Assembly (NCBI RefSeq): GCF_016741935.1 | Contig: NZ_JAERRG010000001.1 | Location: forward strand, 1,488,001-1,552,000 | Source of the DNA: Streptomyces endocoffeicus | GTDB lineage: Bacteria > Actinomycetota > Actinomycetes > Streptomycetales > Streptomycetaceae | Reading direction: 5' to 3' | Length of the DNA stretch: 64,000 nucleotides | Shown here: positions 56,260 through 64,000 of the stretch, piece by piece | Layout of the letters: every line of letters starts with the position of its first letter | Position numbering within the stretch: the first letter of the stretch is position 1 | Made by a program: the position numbers and the translations under genes | The notes under the pieces: generated by a model | Told to the model about the DNA's origin: nothing | Database searches by the model: none | The model's input: the letters and a program-made list of their open reading frames with translations, nothing else

Positions 56260-59200
56260 GTGCTGCCCATCACGACGCTCACGGGCCTCGTCTCCGCACC
56301 GTCCCGCGGAATGAACGGTCTGCGGATGCGGCTCGCGGACATCACCGACGTCCTGCGGGACACCGGCGACCGGCGCGGCGGCCGGAGGGTGTGGGCGCGG
56401 GCGGGCCGGGCCCATGTGGAGGTACGCGGGCTGACCGGCCACGGCGAGGGCCATGAGCGGCTGGTCCGGGAGCTGGAGGACGCGCTGCGGCGGGTGGCGG
56501 GCGTCAACTGGGCCGGGGTGAACGCGGCGCTGGGCCAGGTCCTGGTCGACTTCGACGAGGACCGGCTCGGTCCGGACGACGTGCTGGAGGTGGTCGAGCG
56601 CGTCGAGGAGGCCCATGGGACGGACGCGGACACCTTCCCGGCGGGCCGTCCGCAACCGCCGTTCGCCTCCGCCCCGGCGACGCTGGCCGCGACCGCGCTC
56701 GCCGCCGACTGCCTGGGGCTGATGACGGCCACGATCCGGCGGGTGGCGATGCGGCCCGCCCTCTCCCCCGCGCTGCGGATCCCGACCGTGATGGCGGAGC
56801 TCCAGCCGCGGGTGCGCGGTCTGCTGGAGTCCCGCCTCGGCCGTGCCCACGCCGACACCCTGATCGGCGTGTCGAACGCCGTGGTGCACGCCCTGACCAG
56901 GGGTGAGGCCCCGCTCGCCCTGGACGCGCTGCAGCGTGTGCTGCAACTCGCCGAGATCCGCGGCCGGCAGGTCGTATGGCAGCGCCGGGAACCAGAGTTG
57001 GTGGCGGACGGCGATGGGCTCCCGGCGCGCTCGCACCCGCCCGCCCCCCGGCCCACGCCGCTGCCCTCCGGGCCGGTGGAGACCTGTGTCGACCGCACCT
57101 CGCTGGCCTCGCTGTCCGGTGCGGGCGGGCTGCTGGCGTGGACCCGCGACCTCGAGCAGTCCGCCAAGGCGCTGCTGGCCACGGTGCCGAAGGCGGCCGC
57201 CATGGGCCGGGAGGCGTTCGCCGCCCGGCTGGGCGATGTGCTGGCGCGCGACGGCGTGGTGCCCATGGACGGCACCGCGCTGCGGCTGCTGGACCGCGTG
57301 TCGGCGGTGCTGATCGACGCGCGGGTGCTGTGCGCCGGCCGGCCGCGGCTGCTGTCGGTCACCACCGTGGGCGACCTGGGGGAGGCCGAGGCGTGGAGCG
57401 CCGCGCAGTCCGTCCTGGACCGCCGCACGCTGCGGGAGCTGTCCGGTGCGGGGCCCTGGACGCGCGGCCCGTGGCGGCTGGAGCGGCCCGCCGATCTCCC
57501 CGCGGCGCGCCCGGCGAGCCCGCTGGCCCTGACCGCGGATCTGCACGGCGAGGACGGCCGGCGACAGGCCCGGATCCGGATCGGCTGCGAACTCGACCCG
57601 CTGGCCGACGCCCTGGTGGCGGCGGCCCGCTCCGGTGCGCGGCGCCTGGTGCTCACCAGCCACGCCAGCACGGACGAGATCGCTCCATGGGCCGATGAGC
57701 TGCTCCCCCTCGGCGTGTCGCTTCCCGACACGGTGCGCCGGCTGCAGATCGAGGACCACGGCGTGTTGGTGATCAGCGGCGAGGACGACGAGGCGCTGGG
57801 CGTGGCGGATCTCGGCGTGGCCGTCACGGCGCGCGGTGCGGGCCGGGTGTGCTGGTCGGCCGATCTGCTCTGCGGCCCGGGGCTGGTCCACGCCTGGCGT
57901 GTCCTGCGGGCCCTGGAGGACGCGCGCTCGGTCAGCCGGCGGTCGGCCCGGCTGTCGATGGGCGGATCCGCGCTCGGCGCGCTGATCGCCGCGGCGGGGA
58001 CCCGGCCCGCGGTGGCCGGGCTGGCCACCTCCCCGGTGTACAGCGCGGCGTTCCTGGCCATGCTCGGCGGGATCGGCGCGGCGCGCCGGGTGGAGCGCCG
58101 ACCGGCGCCGGCGCCCCGCGTCCGCGGCAACTGGCATGCTCTGGGGGCGCGGGAGACCCTGAGTGTGCTGTGCGCGTTCCGGGAGAACGGGACGGAGCCG
58201 CCCGACGGCTCGGGCGCGTCGCGCGGCGCGGGCTCCGGGGACCCGGGCGCGTCGCGGACTTCCCCGGCGCTGTGGGCCGCCGGGGTGCGGCCCGTCCGCA
58301 GGGCCGCCGGGACGGTCGTACGGGCCGGGGCGCCCGGTGCGGCGGGGCCCGGCCCGGCCCGGTTCGCGGCCCTGACCCGGAACGCCGTCTCGCTGGTGCA
58401 CGCGGTGCGCGAGGAGCTGCACGATCCGCTCACCCCGGTGCTGGCGCTCGGCGCGGCGGCCTCCGCGGCGGTGGGATCCGGGGTGGACTCCTTCCTCGTC
58501 ATCAGCGTGATGGCGGGCAACGCGGTGATCAGCGGCGCACAGCGGCTCCGGGCCGAGCGCTCGCTGCGCGGCCTGCTGCTGAGCGAGCGGATGAACGGCC
58601 GGCTGGTCGACTGGGCGCCCGCGATGTCCCTGGCGGACGGGGTGACGGCGGACCGTGAGGTGTTCTTCGCGGGGCTGACCACCGCCCCGGTGCGTACGGT
58701 GGCCGCCGAGGAGCTCCGGGTCGGGGACATCATCGCGCTGCGGCCCTCGGACGTCGTACCGGCCGATGCCCGGCTGCTGGTGAGCGACCGGCTGGAGCTG
58801 GACGAGGCCGGGCTGACCGGCGAGTCCGGACCGGTCGCCAAGGACCCGGCCGCCACGCCGGGCGCTGATCTGGCGGACCGGTCCTGCATGCTCTACCAGG
58901 GCTGCACGGTGCTCGCCGGAACCGGATACGCCGTGGTCGTGGCCGCCGGGGCGCAGACCGAGGCCGGGCGCGCCGCCGAACTGGCCGGACGCGCCACCGC
59001 GCCCATCGGGATCGAGGGCCGGCTGGCCGCGCTGACCAAGGTCGCGCTGCCCGCCACCGGCCTCGGCGGTGCCGCCGTCACCCTGCTGGGGCTGGTGCAC
59101 GGGGTGCCGGTGCGCGAGGCGCTGTCCACCGGAGTGGCCATCGCGGTGGCCGCCGTGCCCGAGGGGCTGCCGCTGGTGGCCACGGTGGCGCAGTCCGCCG

Positions 59201-60894
59201 CGGCGCGCCGGCTTTCGCACCGCGGGGTGCTGACGCGCTCGCCGCGGGTGCTGGAGGCCCTGGGCCGGGTGGACGTCGTCTGCTTCGACAAGACCGGGAC
59301 CCTGACCGAGGGCCGGCTGGCCGTGGCCCGGGTCGCCGGGTACGACCAGGAACTGCCGACCCGCGGTGCGCTGGGCAAGCGGCTGCTGCGCACGGCGGCC
59401 CGGGCGTGTCCCGAGCCCGAGGGCGGGCGGGCGCTGGCCCACGCCACCGACCAGGCCGTCATCGACGCGGCGGCGGCGCACTGCCACGGGGACGGCACCT
59501 GGCGTCCGGTGTCCGAGCTGCCCTTCGAGGCCAGCCGGGGCTTCTCGGCGTGTCTGGGCACCCAGTCCGGGCGCCCGCACCTGGCCGTCAAGGGCGCGCC
59601 CGAGATCGTGCTCGCCCGGTGCGCGTACGCCCTGAGCCCGGGGGCGGCGGACGACACCGTGCCGCTGACCCCGGAGCGGCGGCGCGCCACCGAGCGCCTG
59701 CTGTACTCGCTGGCCTCCGACGGACTCCGGGTGCTGGCGGTGGCCGAGACCCGGCCCGCCGCGTCCGACACGCCGACGGCGGAGGTGGCCGAGATCGCCC
59801 GGGAGCTGACGCTGCTGGGCTTCATCGCCATCGCCGACACCACGCGGCCGGGCGCCGCCGAGACCGTCAAGCGGCTGACGGACGCCGGGGTGCGCGTCGC
59901 CATGGTCACCGGCGACCATCCGACCACGGCGGTCGCCATCGCCCGGGAGCTGGGCATCCCGGACGCCGAGCCGGTGCTCACCGGGGCGGAGCTGGACACC
60001 CTGCCCGAAGGCGAGCGGGTCGAGCGGATCGCCCGTGCCACCGTCTTCGCCCGGGTCTCCCCCGAGCACAAGGTCCGTATCGTCCAGGCGCTGCGGCAGG
60101 CCGGACAGGTGGTGGCCATGACCGGGGACGGGGTGAACGACGCGGCCGCCATCCGCCTCGCGGACATCGGCATCGGGCTGTCCGCCCACGGCTCGGCCTC
60201 GGCCCGCGCCGCGGCGGACCTGGTGCTCACCGACCCGGACCCGACCCGGATCCTCGACGCGCTGCGGGAGGGCAGGGCGCTGTGGCGCAGTGTGCGGGAC
60301 GCGGTGGCGATCCTGGTCGGCGGGAACGCGGGCGAGGTCGCGTTCACCCTCCTGGGCGCGGCGGTGGCCGGGCGGGCGCCGCTGGGCACCCGTCAGCTGC
60401 TGCTGGTGAATCTGCTGACCGACATGCTGCCCGCCCTCGCGGTGGCCCTCGCTCGGGCCCGGGAGCACAAGTCCGGTGAGGACCCGCTGGTCGGCGGCCC
60501 GTCATCGGCGCTGTTCGGCTCCGATCTGGGCCGTATCCTCGCGGTGCGCGGCAGTGCCACCGCGCTGGGCGCCGCGGCGGCCTGGCAGTGCGGGCGGATG
60601 ACGGGCCGGGCCCGGCGGGCGAGCACCATGGGGCTCGCGGCGCTGGTCGGCACCCAGCTGGGCCAGACGTTCATGACCGACTGGCACAGCCCCCTGGTGC
60701 TGATCACCAGCGTCGCCTCGGCGGCCACGCTGTTCGCCATCGTGGAGACGCCGGTGGTCAGCCACTTCTTCGGCTGTACGCCGCTGGGTCCGATGGCCTG
60801 GTCGATCGTCGGTGGCTGCTCGGCCGCCGCCACCGTGGGGGCGGCCGTCGCGCCGCGGCTGCTCTTCCCCCGGCGGGTGCCGCTCGCGGTCTGA
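56260..60894 (+). CDS. Very large cation-transporting P-type ATPase (CtpH/CtpI-like)
   Basis: A 1544-residue P-type ATPase, much longer than the usual 650-900 and close to the mycobacterial CtpH/CtpI proteins. The N-terminus (about 40-125) resembles a heavy-metal-associated fold without CxxC; a long extension follows to about residue 690. The core then has LTGESGPVAK (actuator loop), VAAVPEGLPLVATV in the membrane (PEGL, not the CPx of heavy-metal pumps), the phosphorylation site CFDKTGTLTEG with Asp1010 (codon 59287-59289), KGAPE, MVTGDHPTT and the hinge MTGDGVNDAAAIR. GTG start with GAGGGGAGAG upstream. Substrate unknown; PEGL suggests P2-like rather than copper or zinc transport. A terminator follows. 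Probably unrelated to the polyketide cluster. Confidence 0.92.
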   Translation: MLPITTLTGLVSAPSRGMNGLRMRLADITDVLRDTGDRRGGRRVWARAGRAHVEVRGLTGHGEGHERLVRELEDALRRVAGVNWAGVNAALGQVLVDFDEDRLGPDDVLEVVERVEEAHGTDADTFPAGRPQPPFASAPATLAATALAADCLGLMTATIRRVAMRPALSPALRIPTVMAELQPRVRGLLESRLGRAHADTLIGVSNAVVHALTRGEAPLALDALQRVLQLAEIRGRQVVWQRREPELVADGDGLPARSHPPAPRPTPLPSGPVETCVDRTSLASLSGAGGLLAWTRDLEQSAKALLATVPKAAAMGREAFAARLGDVLARDGVVPMDGTALRLLDRVSAVLIDARVLCAGRPRLLSVTTVGDLGEAEAWSAAQSVLDRRTLRELSGAGPWTRGPWRLERPADLPAARPASPLALTADLHGEDGRRQARIRIGCELDPLADALVAAARSGARRLVLTSHASTDEIAPWADELLPLGVSLPDTVRRLQIEDHGVLVISGEDDEALGVADLGVAVTARGAGRVCWSADLLCGPGLVHAWRVLRALEDARSVSRRSARLSMGGSALGALIAAAGTRPAVAGLATSPVYSAAFLAMLGGIGAARRVERRPAPAPRVRGNWHALGARETLSVLCAFRENGTEPPDGSGASRGAGSGDPGASRTSPALWAAGVRPVRRAAGTVVRAGAPGAAGPGPARFAALTRNAVSLVHAVREELHDPLTPVLALGAAASAAVGSGVDSFLVISVMAGNAVISGAQRLRAERSLRGLLLSERMNGRLVDWAPAMSLADGVTADREVFFAGLTTAPVRTVAAEELRVGDIIALRPSDVVPADARLLVSDRLELDEAGLTGESGPVAKDPAATPGADLADRSCMLYQGCTVLAGTGYAVVVAAGAQTEAGRAAELAGRATAPIGIEGRLAALTKVALPATGLGGAAVTLLGLVHGVPVREALSTGVAIAVAAVPEGLPLVATVAQSAAARRLSHRGVLTRSPRVLEALGRVDVVCFDKTGTLTEGRLAVARVAGYDQELPTRGALGKRLLRTAARACPEPEGGRALAHATDQAVIDAAAAHCHGDGTWRPVSELPFEASRGFSACLGTQSGRPHLAVKGAPEIVLARCAYALSPGAADDTVPLTPERRRATERLLYSLASDGLRVLAVAETRPAASDTPTAEVAEIARELTLLGFIAIADTTRPGAAETVKRLTDAGVRVAMVTGDHPTTAVAIARELGIPDAEPVLTGAELDTLPEGERVERIARATVFARVSPEHKVRIVQALRQAGQVVAMTGDGVNDAAAIRLADIGIGLSAHGSASARAAADLVLTDPDPTRILDALREGRALWRSVRDAVAILVGGNAGEVAFTLLGAAVAGRAPLGTRQLLLVNLLTDMLPALAVALARAREHKSGEDPLVGGPSSALFGSDLGRILAVRGSATALGAAAAWQCGRMTGRARRASTMGLAALVGTQLGQTFMTDWHSPLVLITSVASAATLFAIVETPVVSHFFGCTPLGPMAWSIVGGCSAAATVGAAVAPRLLFPRRVPLAV

Positions 60895-60900
60895 GGACGG

Positions 60901-60929
60901 AGCCCGAGAGCGGGACATCCCGGGCTTTT
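60901..60929 (+). terminator. Rho-independent terminator after the P-type ATPase
   Basis: Arms AGCCCG (60901-60906) and CGGGCT (60921-60926) enclosing a second small palindrome CGGGA-CA-TCCCG, followed directly by TTTT; it begins seven bases after the stop codon. Confidence 0.7.
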
Positions 60930-61005
60930 CTCACCCAGATCTTTCCGTTCGTTAACCGGACGCTCACCCGATGTGCGCCGCCCGCTCTCCGGCCCCGGTC
61001 AGGCT

Positions 61006-61047
61006 ATGGAACTGGAAGCGGATGCCTCGCTTCCGATCGTGTTCCAT
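61006..61047 (+). promoter_or_regulatory. Nested inverted repeat in the leader of the 42-residue peptide gene
   Basis: Inner hairpin GGAAGCG (61014-61020) / CGCTTCC (61028-61034), enclosed by outer arms ATGGAA (61006-61011) / TTCCAT (61042-61047). It ends 14 bases before the ATG, so it could be a leader RNA structure or an operator. Confidence 0.45.
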
Positions 61048-61061
61048 CCAGTGAGGTACTC

Positions 61062-61190
61062 ATGGCCGACATTCTCACGACCGTCCTGGTCAAGCTGGCC
61101 CAGCTCGCACTCGAGGCGTTGGTCGCCCAGCTCGCGAAGACGCTCCTGACCGCCGCCTTCAGGCCAACCGCCGCCCCGGCCGCGGCCTGA
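61062..61190 (+). CDS. Small hydrophobic peptide, 42 residues
   Basis: An ATG with GTGAGG six bases upstream opens a 42-codon frame: a Leu/Ala/Val-rich helix (LTTVLVKLAQLALEALVAQL and on) followed by a Pro/Ala tail. No Cys and few charges; it could lie in or on the membrane as an amphipathic helix. Function unknown. It stands alone between a terminator and the convergent metal transporter gene. Support is the ribosome site, the compositional bias of the frame and the structured leader. Confidence 0.5.
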   Translation: MADILTTVLVKLAQLALEALVAQLAKTLLTAAFRPTAAPAAA

Positions 61191-61200
61191 CCCGGCCTAC

Positions 61201-61304
61201 CCGCCGGCCGTTCCCCGGAACCGCCGGCCGTTCCCGGACCCCTGCCCGGTGGCCGTACGACTGCTCGGTGGCCGTACGACTGTTCAGTGGCCGTACGACG
61301 CGGC
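61201..61304. repeat. Two short tandem repeats between convergent genes
   Basis: First, a 20-base unit beginning CCGCCGGCCGTTCCC, twice (61201-61220, 61221-61240). Second, a 19-base unit GGTGGCCGTACGACTGCTC at 61248-61266 and 61267-61285 with a partial third copy from 61286. The second array runs into the last codons of the metal transporter gene (stop 61284-61286). Confidence 0.8.
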
Positions 61305-62282
61305 CCGGTGCACCGGGCCGTGGGCGGTCGGACAGTGCTCCCCGTCGAGACGTCCCCGTTCGGCGGGCTCGTCCAGATGGTCCACCTGCAGCGTGGTGTG
61401 GGTGATCCCGTACTCACCGCTCAACACCGCCTCCAGGTCCTCCCGGACGGCGTGGCAGTCGCCGCCCGCCGCCACCAGGACATGGGCGGAGAGCGAGACC
61501 TCGCCCGAGGTGATCTGCCAGACATGCAGATCGTGCACCTCGGCCACCTGCCCATGGGCGACCAGCCGGCCGCCCACCTCATCGGGCTCGACGCCGGCGG
61601 GGGCCGCCTCCAGCAGCACCCGGCCGGAGGCCCGCAGCAGTTCCACGCCCGCCTTGATCATGAGGAGCACCACCAGCAGACCGGCGATCGCGTCGGCCCG
61701 GGCGAAGCCCGTCACCACCACCACCAGCCCCGCGACGGCGGTGGCGATGAAGGCGTAGAGATCGTTGAGCACATGCTGGAAGGCGCCCTCGACATTGAGC
61801 GAGGAGCGGTTCGCCTTCGACATGCACCACGCGGCCGCGAGATTCACCACCACACCGACCAGCGCGGTGATCAGCACCAGACCACCGGTCACCTCGGGCG
61901 GATCGATCAGCCGTCCCACACTCTCGTAGCCGAGATAGGCACCGAGCAGCAACAGGGAAAGCCCATTGGCCTGGGCGGAAAGGATTTCCGACCGCTTGAG
62001 CCCATAGGTGTATCCGCCACGTGCGGGGCGCGCCGAGAGCCGGATCGCGATGAGGGCGAGAACGATCGAGGCGGCGTCGGTGAGCATATGGGCCGCGTCG
62101 GACAGCAGCGCCACGGAGCGGGCGATGATCCCGACGACGACCTCCACCGCCATGAAGCCGCTGATCAGCGCGAGGGCAAGGGTCAGCCACCGGCGGTCGG
62201 CGTTCTCCGCCACCCCGTGGCTGTGGCCGCCGTGGCCAGGCCCGCCGTGCCCCTCGTCGGGTCCGTGCGCATGAGCTCCCAC
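61284..62282 (-). CDS. Cation diffusion facilitator (Zn/Cd/Co efflux) transporter
   Basis: Membrane metal/proton antiporter of the CDF family, 332 residues. Seen: a His-rich N-terminus (HAHGPDEGHGGPGHGGHSHG) likely to bind metal, six membrane spans, and the paired metal sites LLSDAAHMLTDAASI and VEGAFQHVLNDLYAF with the His/Asp pairs. A cytoplasmic C-terminal domain has VHDLHVWQITSGEVSLSAHV. I chose the GTG at 62282, with GAGGAGGAG four bases upstream; the longer frame to 62438 is not family-like. Convergent with the 42-residue peptide gene. Confidence 0.93.
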   Translation of the reverse strand: MGAHAHGPDEGHGGPGHGGHSHGVAENADRRWLTLALALISGFMAVEVVVGIIARSVALLSDAAHMLTDAASIVLALIAIRLSARPARGGYTYGLKRSEILSAQANGLSLLLLGAYLGYESVGRLIDPPEVTGGLVLITALVGVVVNLAAAWCMSKANRSSLNVEGAFQHVLNDLYAFIATAVAGLVVVVTGFARADAIAGLLVVLLMIKAGVELLRASGRVLLEAAPAGVEPDEVGGRLVAHGQVAEVHDLHVWQITSGEVSLSAHVLVAAGGDCHAVREDLEAVLSGEYGITHTTLQVDHLDEPAERGRLDGEHCPTAHGPVHRAASYGH

Positions 62283-62587
62283 CGGCTCCTCCTCGGATCG
62301 TCTTCGGGACAGCGCAATTGAAACAGGCCCGAGGGGAATTCGCCAAAGGCTGCAATGGACACGGTTATCAATAAACTCTTGCCCCGGCGCCGAATGGGCT
62401 TTATGAATGCGGCAATGCTTTTCATTTCGCGGTGCCAAAAGGGGGACGGACCGGTCGTCCGGGCGGGTCAGCGTGGGGCCGCCGGGTCAGGTCACCGGGC
62501 AGTCGCTGACATGTGCGACACCACGCCGATGCGGGTGAGACCGGCGGGCGGAAGGTGACCCGGCGGGGCAGGGCGCGTTGTCCGAAT
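62283..62587. other. Intergenic promoter region
   Basis: About 305 bases, AT-rich for this genome around 62310-62445, upstream of the CDF gene. It should contain the CDF promoter and that of the small plus-strand gene at 62588. I see no convincing metal-regulator box and no coding frame. Confidence 0.4.
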
Positions 62588-62854
62588 ATGACGACGACGA
62601 TGCGACGCCGTTCTCTCTCGCAGCCGAGCAGAGCGCTGGACCGGAGCACCGAAGGCGACGGAACGGTTCATCAGACCGTTCACACATCCACATCCGTACC
62701 GATCTACGCGGCGCTGGTCGAGCGCTGGGCCTCCGCGGGGCGCGCGGTGCCCGGGCGCTACGACCGCGAGTGGACCGAACTGGTCAACTGTCCCCCCTGG
62801 CCGGACCGGATCCGGGCGGCGACCCGCCCGGCGGCGCGCCCGTCCGCCGACTGA
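62588..62854 (+). CDS. Small hypothetical protein
   Basis: An 88-residue frame from the ATG at 62588. The N-terminus is basic (MTTTMRRRSLSQ); the middle VPIYAALVERWASAGRAVPG, followed by RYDREWTELVNCPPWPDRI, resembles a small conserved Streptomyces family of unknown function (from memory, not searched). The ribosome site is weak, and the ATG at 62600 is an alternative start. It ends 62 bases before the convergent cobN stop. Confidence 0.5.
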   Translation: MTTTMRRRSLSQPSRALDRSTEGDGTVHQTVHTSTSVPIYAALVERWASAGRAVPGRYDREWTELVNCPPWPDRIRAATRPAARPSAD

Positions 62855-62916
62855 GCAGCGGCCGGATCCACCGCCCGGCTCACCGCGCGGGACGCGCGGG
62901 GACGCGGCGGACGCGC

Positions 62917-64000
62917 CTACTCCTCGTCCCCGCCCTCCAGGCCGCCCTCCGTCTCCAGGTACAGCTCCCGCACCCGCTCCAGCACCTCCGGGTCGGGCTC
63001 GTCCCACAGCCCGCGGCTCTCGGCCTCCAGCAGCCGCTCGGCCATGCCGTGCAGCGCCCAGGGGTTGGCCTCCTCCAGGAAGGCGCGGTTCTCCGGGTCG
63101 AGCAGATAGGTCTGGGCGAGCTTGTCGTACATCCAGTCGGCGACCACGCCCGTGGTCGCGTCGTAGCCGAAGAGGTAGTCGACCGTCGCGGCGAGTTCGA
63201 AGGCGCCCTTGTAGCCGTGGCGGCGCATCGCCTCGATCCAGCGCGGGTTGACCACCCGGGCGCGGAAGACCCGTGAGGTCTCCTCGTGGAGGGTGCGGGT
63301 GCGGACCGTCTCGGGGCGGGTGGAGTCGCCGATGTACGCGGCGGGCGCGGTGCCCTTCAGGGCGCGCACGGTGGCCACCATGCCACCGTGGTACTGGAAG
63401 TAGTCGTCGGAGTCGGCGATGTCGTGCTCGCGGGTGTCGGTGTTCTTGGCCGCGACCGCGATCCGGCGGTAGGCGCTCTCCATCTCCGCCCGCGCCGGGC
63501 GCCCCTCGAGCCCGCGGCCGTAGGCGTAGCCGCCCCAGACCGTGTAGACCTCGGCGAGGTCGGCGTCGGTGCGCCAGTCGCGGCTGTCGATGAGCTGGAG
63601 CAGTCCGGCGCCGTAGGTGCCGGGTCGGGAGCCGAAGATCCGGGTGGTGGCACGGCGCTCGTCACCGTGCGCGGCGAGGTCGGCGCGGGTGTGTGCCCGT
63701 ACGTAGTTGTCGTCGTCGCTCTCGTCGAGGGAGGCGGCGAGCCGTACGGCGTCGTCCAGCAGCCCGACGACATGCGGGAAGGCGTCCCGGAAGAACCCGC
63801 TGATGCGCAGGGTGACATCGACACGCGGGCGGCCCAGCTGGTCGAGGGGTACGGGTTCGAGTCCCGTCACCCGCCGCGAGGCGTCGTCCCACACCGGCCG
63901 GATGCCCAGCAGCGCCAGCGCCTCGGCCACATCGTCGCCGGAGGTGCGCATCGCGCTCGTCCCCCACAGCGAGAGGCCGACGGACTTCGGCCACTGACCG
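62917..64000 (-). CDS. cobN: Cobaltochelatase subunit CobN (C-terminal part)
   Basis: The last ~361 residues of CobN, the large subunit of the ATP-dependent cobaltochelatase that inserts cobalt into hydrogenobyrinate diamide in aerobic B12 synthesis. The frame is open through the right edge ([20 protein letters not shown]), so the 5' end lies outside. Seen: [68 protein letters not shown] and [15 protein letters not shown], all characteristic of the CobN/BchH C-terminal domain. Adenosylcobalamin is the cofactor of methylmalonyl-CoA mutase, so its supply bears on extender units, but this is a primary-metabolism gene. Confidence 0.95.
   Translation of the reverse strand, partial: GQWPKSVGLSLWGTSAMRTSGDDVAEALALLGIRPVWDDASRRVTGLEPVPLDQLGRPRVDVTLRISGFFRDAFPHVVGLLDDAVRLAASLDESDDDNYVRAHTRADLAAHGDERRATTRIFGSRPGTYGAGLLQLIDSRDWRTDADLAEVYTVWGGYAYGRGLEGRPARAEMESAYRRIAVAAKNTDTREHDIADSDDYFQYHGGMVATVRALKGTAPAAYIGDSTRPETVRTRTLHEETSRVFRARVVNPRWIEAMRRHGYKGAFELAATVDYLFGYDATTGVVADWMYDKLAQTYLLDPENRAFLEEANPWALHGMAERLLEAESRGLWDEPDPEVLERVRELYLETEGGLEGGDEE

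Noticed and set aside
62310..62445. Zur or Fur box upstream of the CDF gene
   Set aside because: TGAA...TTCA arms can be picked out in the AT-rich leader, but symmetry inside them is poor and does not match a convincing operator.

Overview
The window is very GC-rich actinobacterial DNA, and its gene content points to Streptomyces, most likely the S. violaceusniger/hygroscopicus group. It carries a type I modular polyketide cluster whose module pattern matches elaiophylin (azalomycin B), the C2-symmetric 16-membered macrodiolide. The match rests on three points. First, a KSQ loading module plus seven modules, read by AT motif and reductive domain content, give the elaiophylin monomer: acetate starter, ethyl branch, three methyl branches, one unreduced keto position and a terminal diene. 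Second, the last module ends in a thioesterase. Third, a cobN-type cobaltochelatase gene lies at the right edge, and the elaiophylin cluster of Streptomyces sp. DSM4137 is reported to lie next to cobalamin genes.

Layout, left to right. Bases 1-2630 (minus strand) hold a truncated sensor histidine kinase and an ABC-2 exporter pair. Bases 2793-45557 (minus strand) are one tightly packed block read right to left: PKS genes for load-1-2, 3, 4, 5-6 and 7-TE, then a type II thioesterase, a macrolide glycosyltransferase and a deoxysugar epimerase, ending at a strong hairpin. Bases 45695-47555 hold rmlB and rmlA, which make dTDP-4-keto-6-deoxyglucose. Bases 47692-50568 encode a LuxR-family LAL activator with a single TTA codon. 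Bases 51202-54041 hold a FabH-like ketosynthase and a duplicated 3-hydroxyacyl-CoA dehydrogenase, probably supplying butyryl/ethylmalonyl-CoA for module 1. From 54338 on the genes look like ordinary chromosome: a lipase-maturation-factor-like membrane protein, a small membrane protein, a very large P-type ATPase, a 42-residue peptide, a CDF metal transporter, a small hypothetical protein and cobN.

How it works together. The LAL protein probably activates the cluster. A CCCCTA/TAGGGG-type repeat lies upstream of the PKS genes, rmlA and the ketosynthase gene and is a candidate operator. The PKS builds an octaketide, the TE dimerises it, and the glycosyltransferase attaches deoxysugars. Genes expected for 2-deoxy-L-fucose (2,3-dehydratase and ketoreductases), for crotonyl-CoA carboxylase/reductase and for a glycosyltransferase helper are not in the window.

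Most unusual details: a doubly inactivated DH in module 1, a 138-codon Ala/Thr/Gly repeat inserted before its KR, an Asn-to-Ser change in the KR of module 3, a VAAH motif in place of HAFH in the last AT, near-identical AT segments with shifted codon use, and a degenerate first half in the hydroxyacyl-CoA dehydrogenase.
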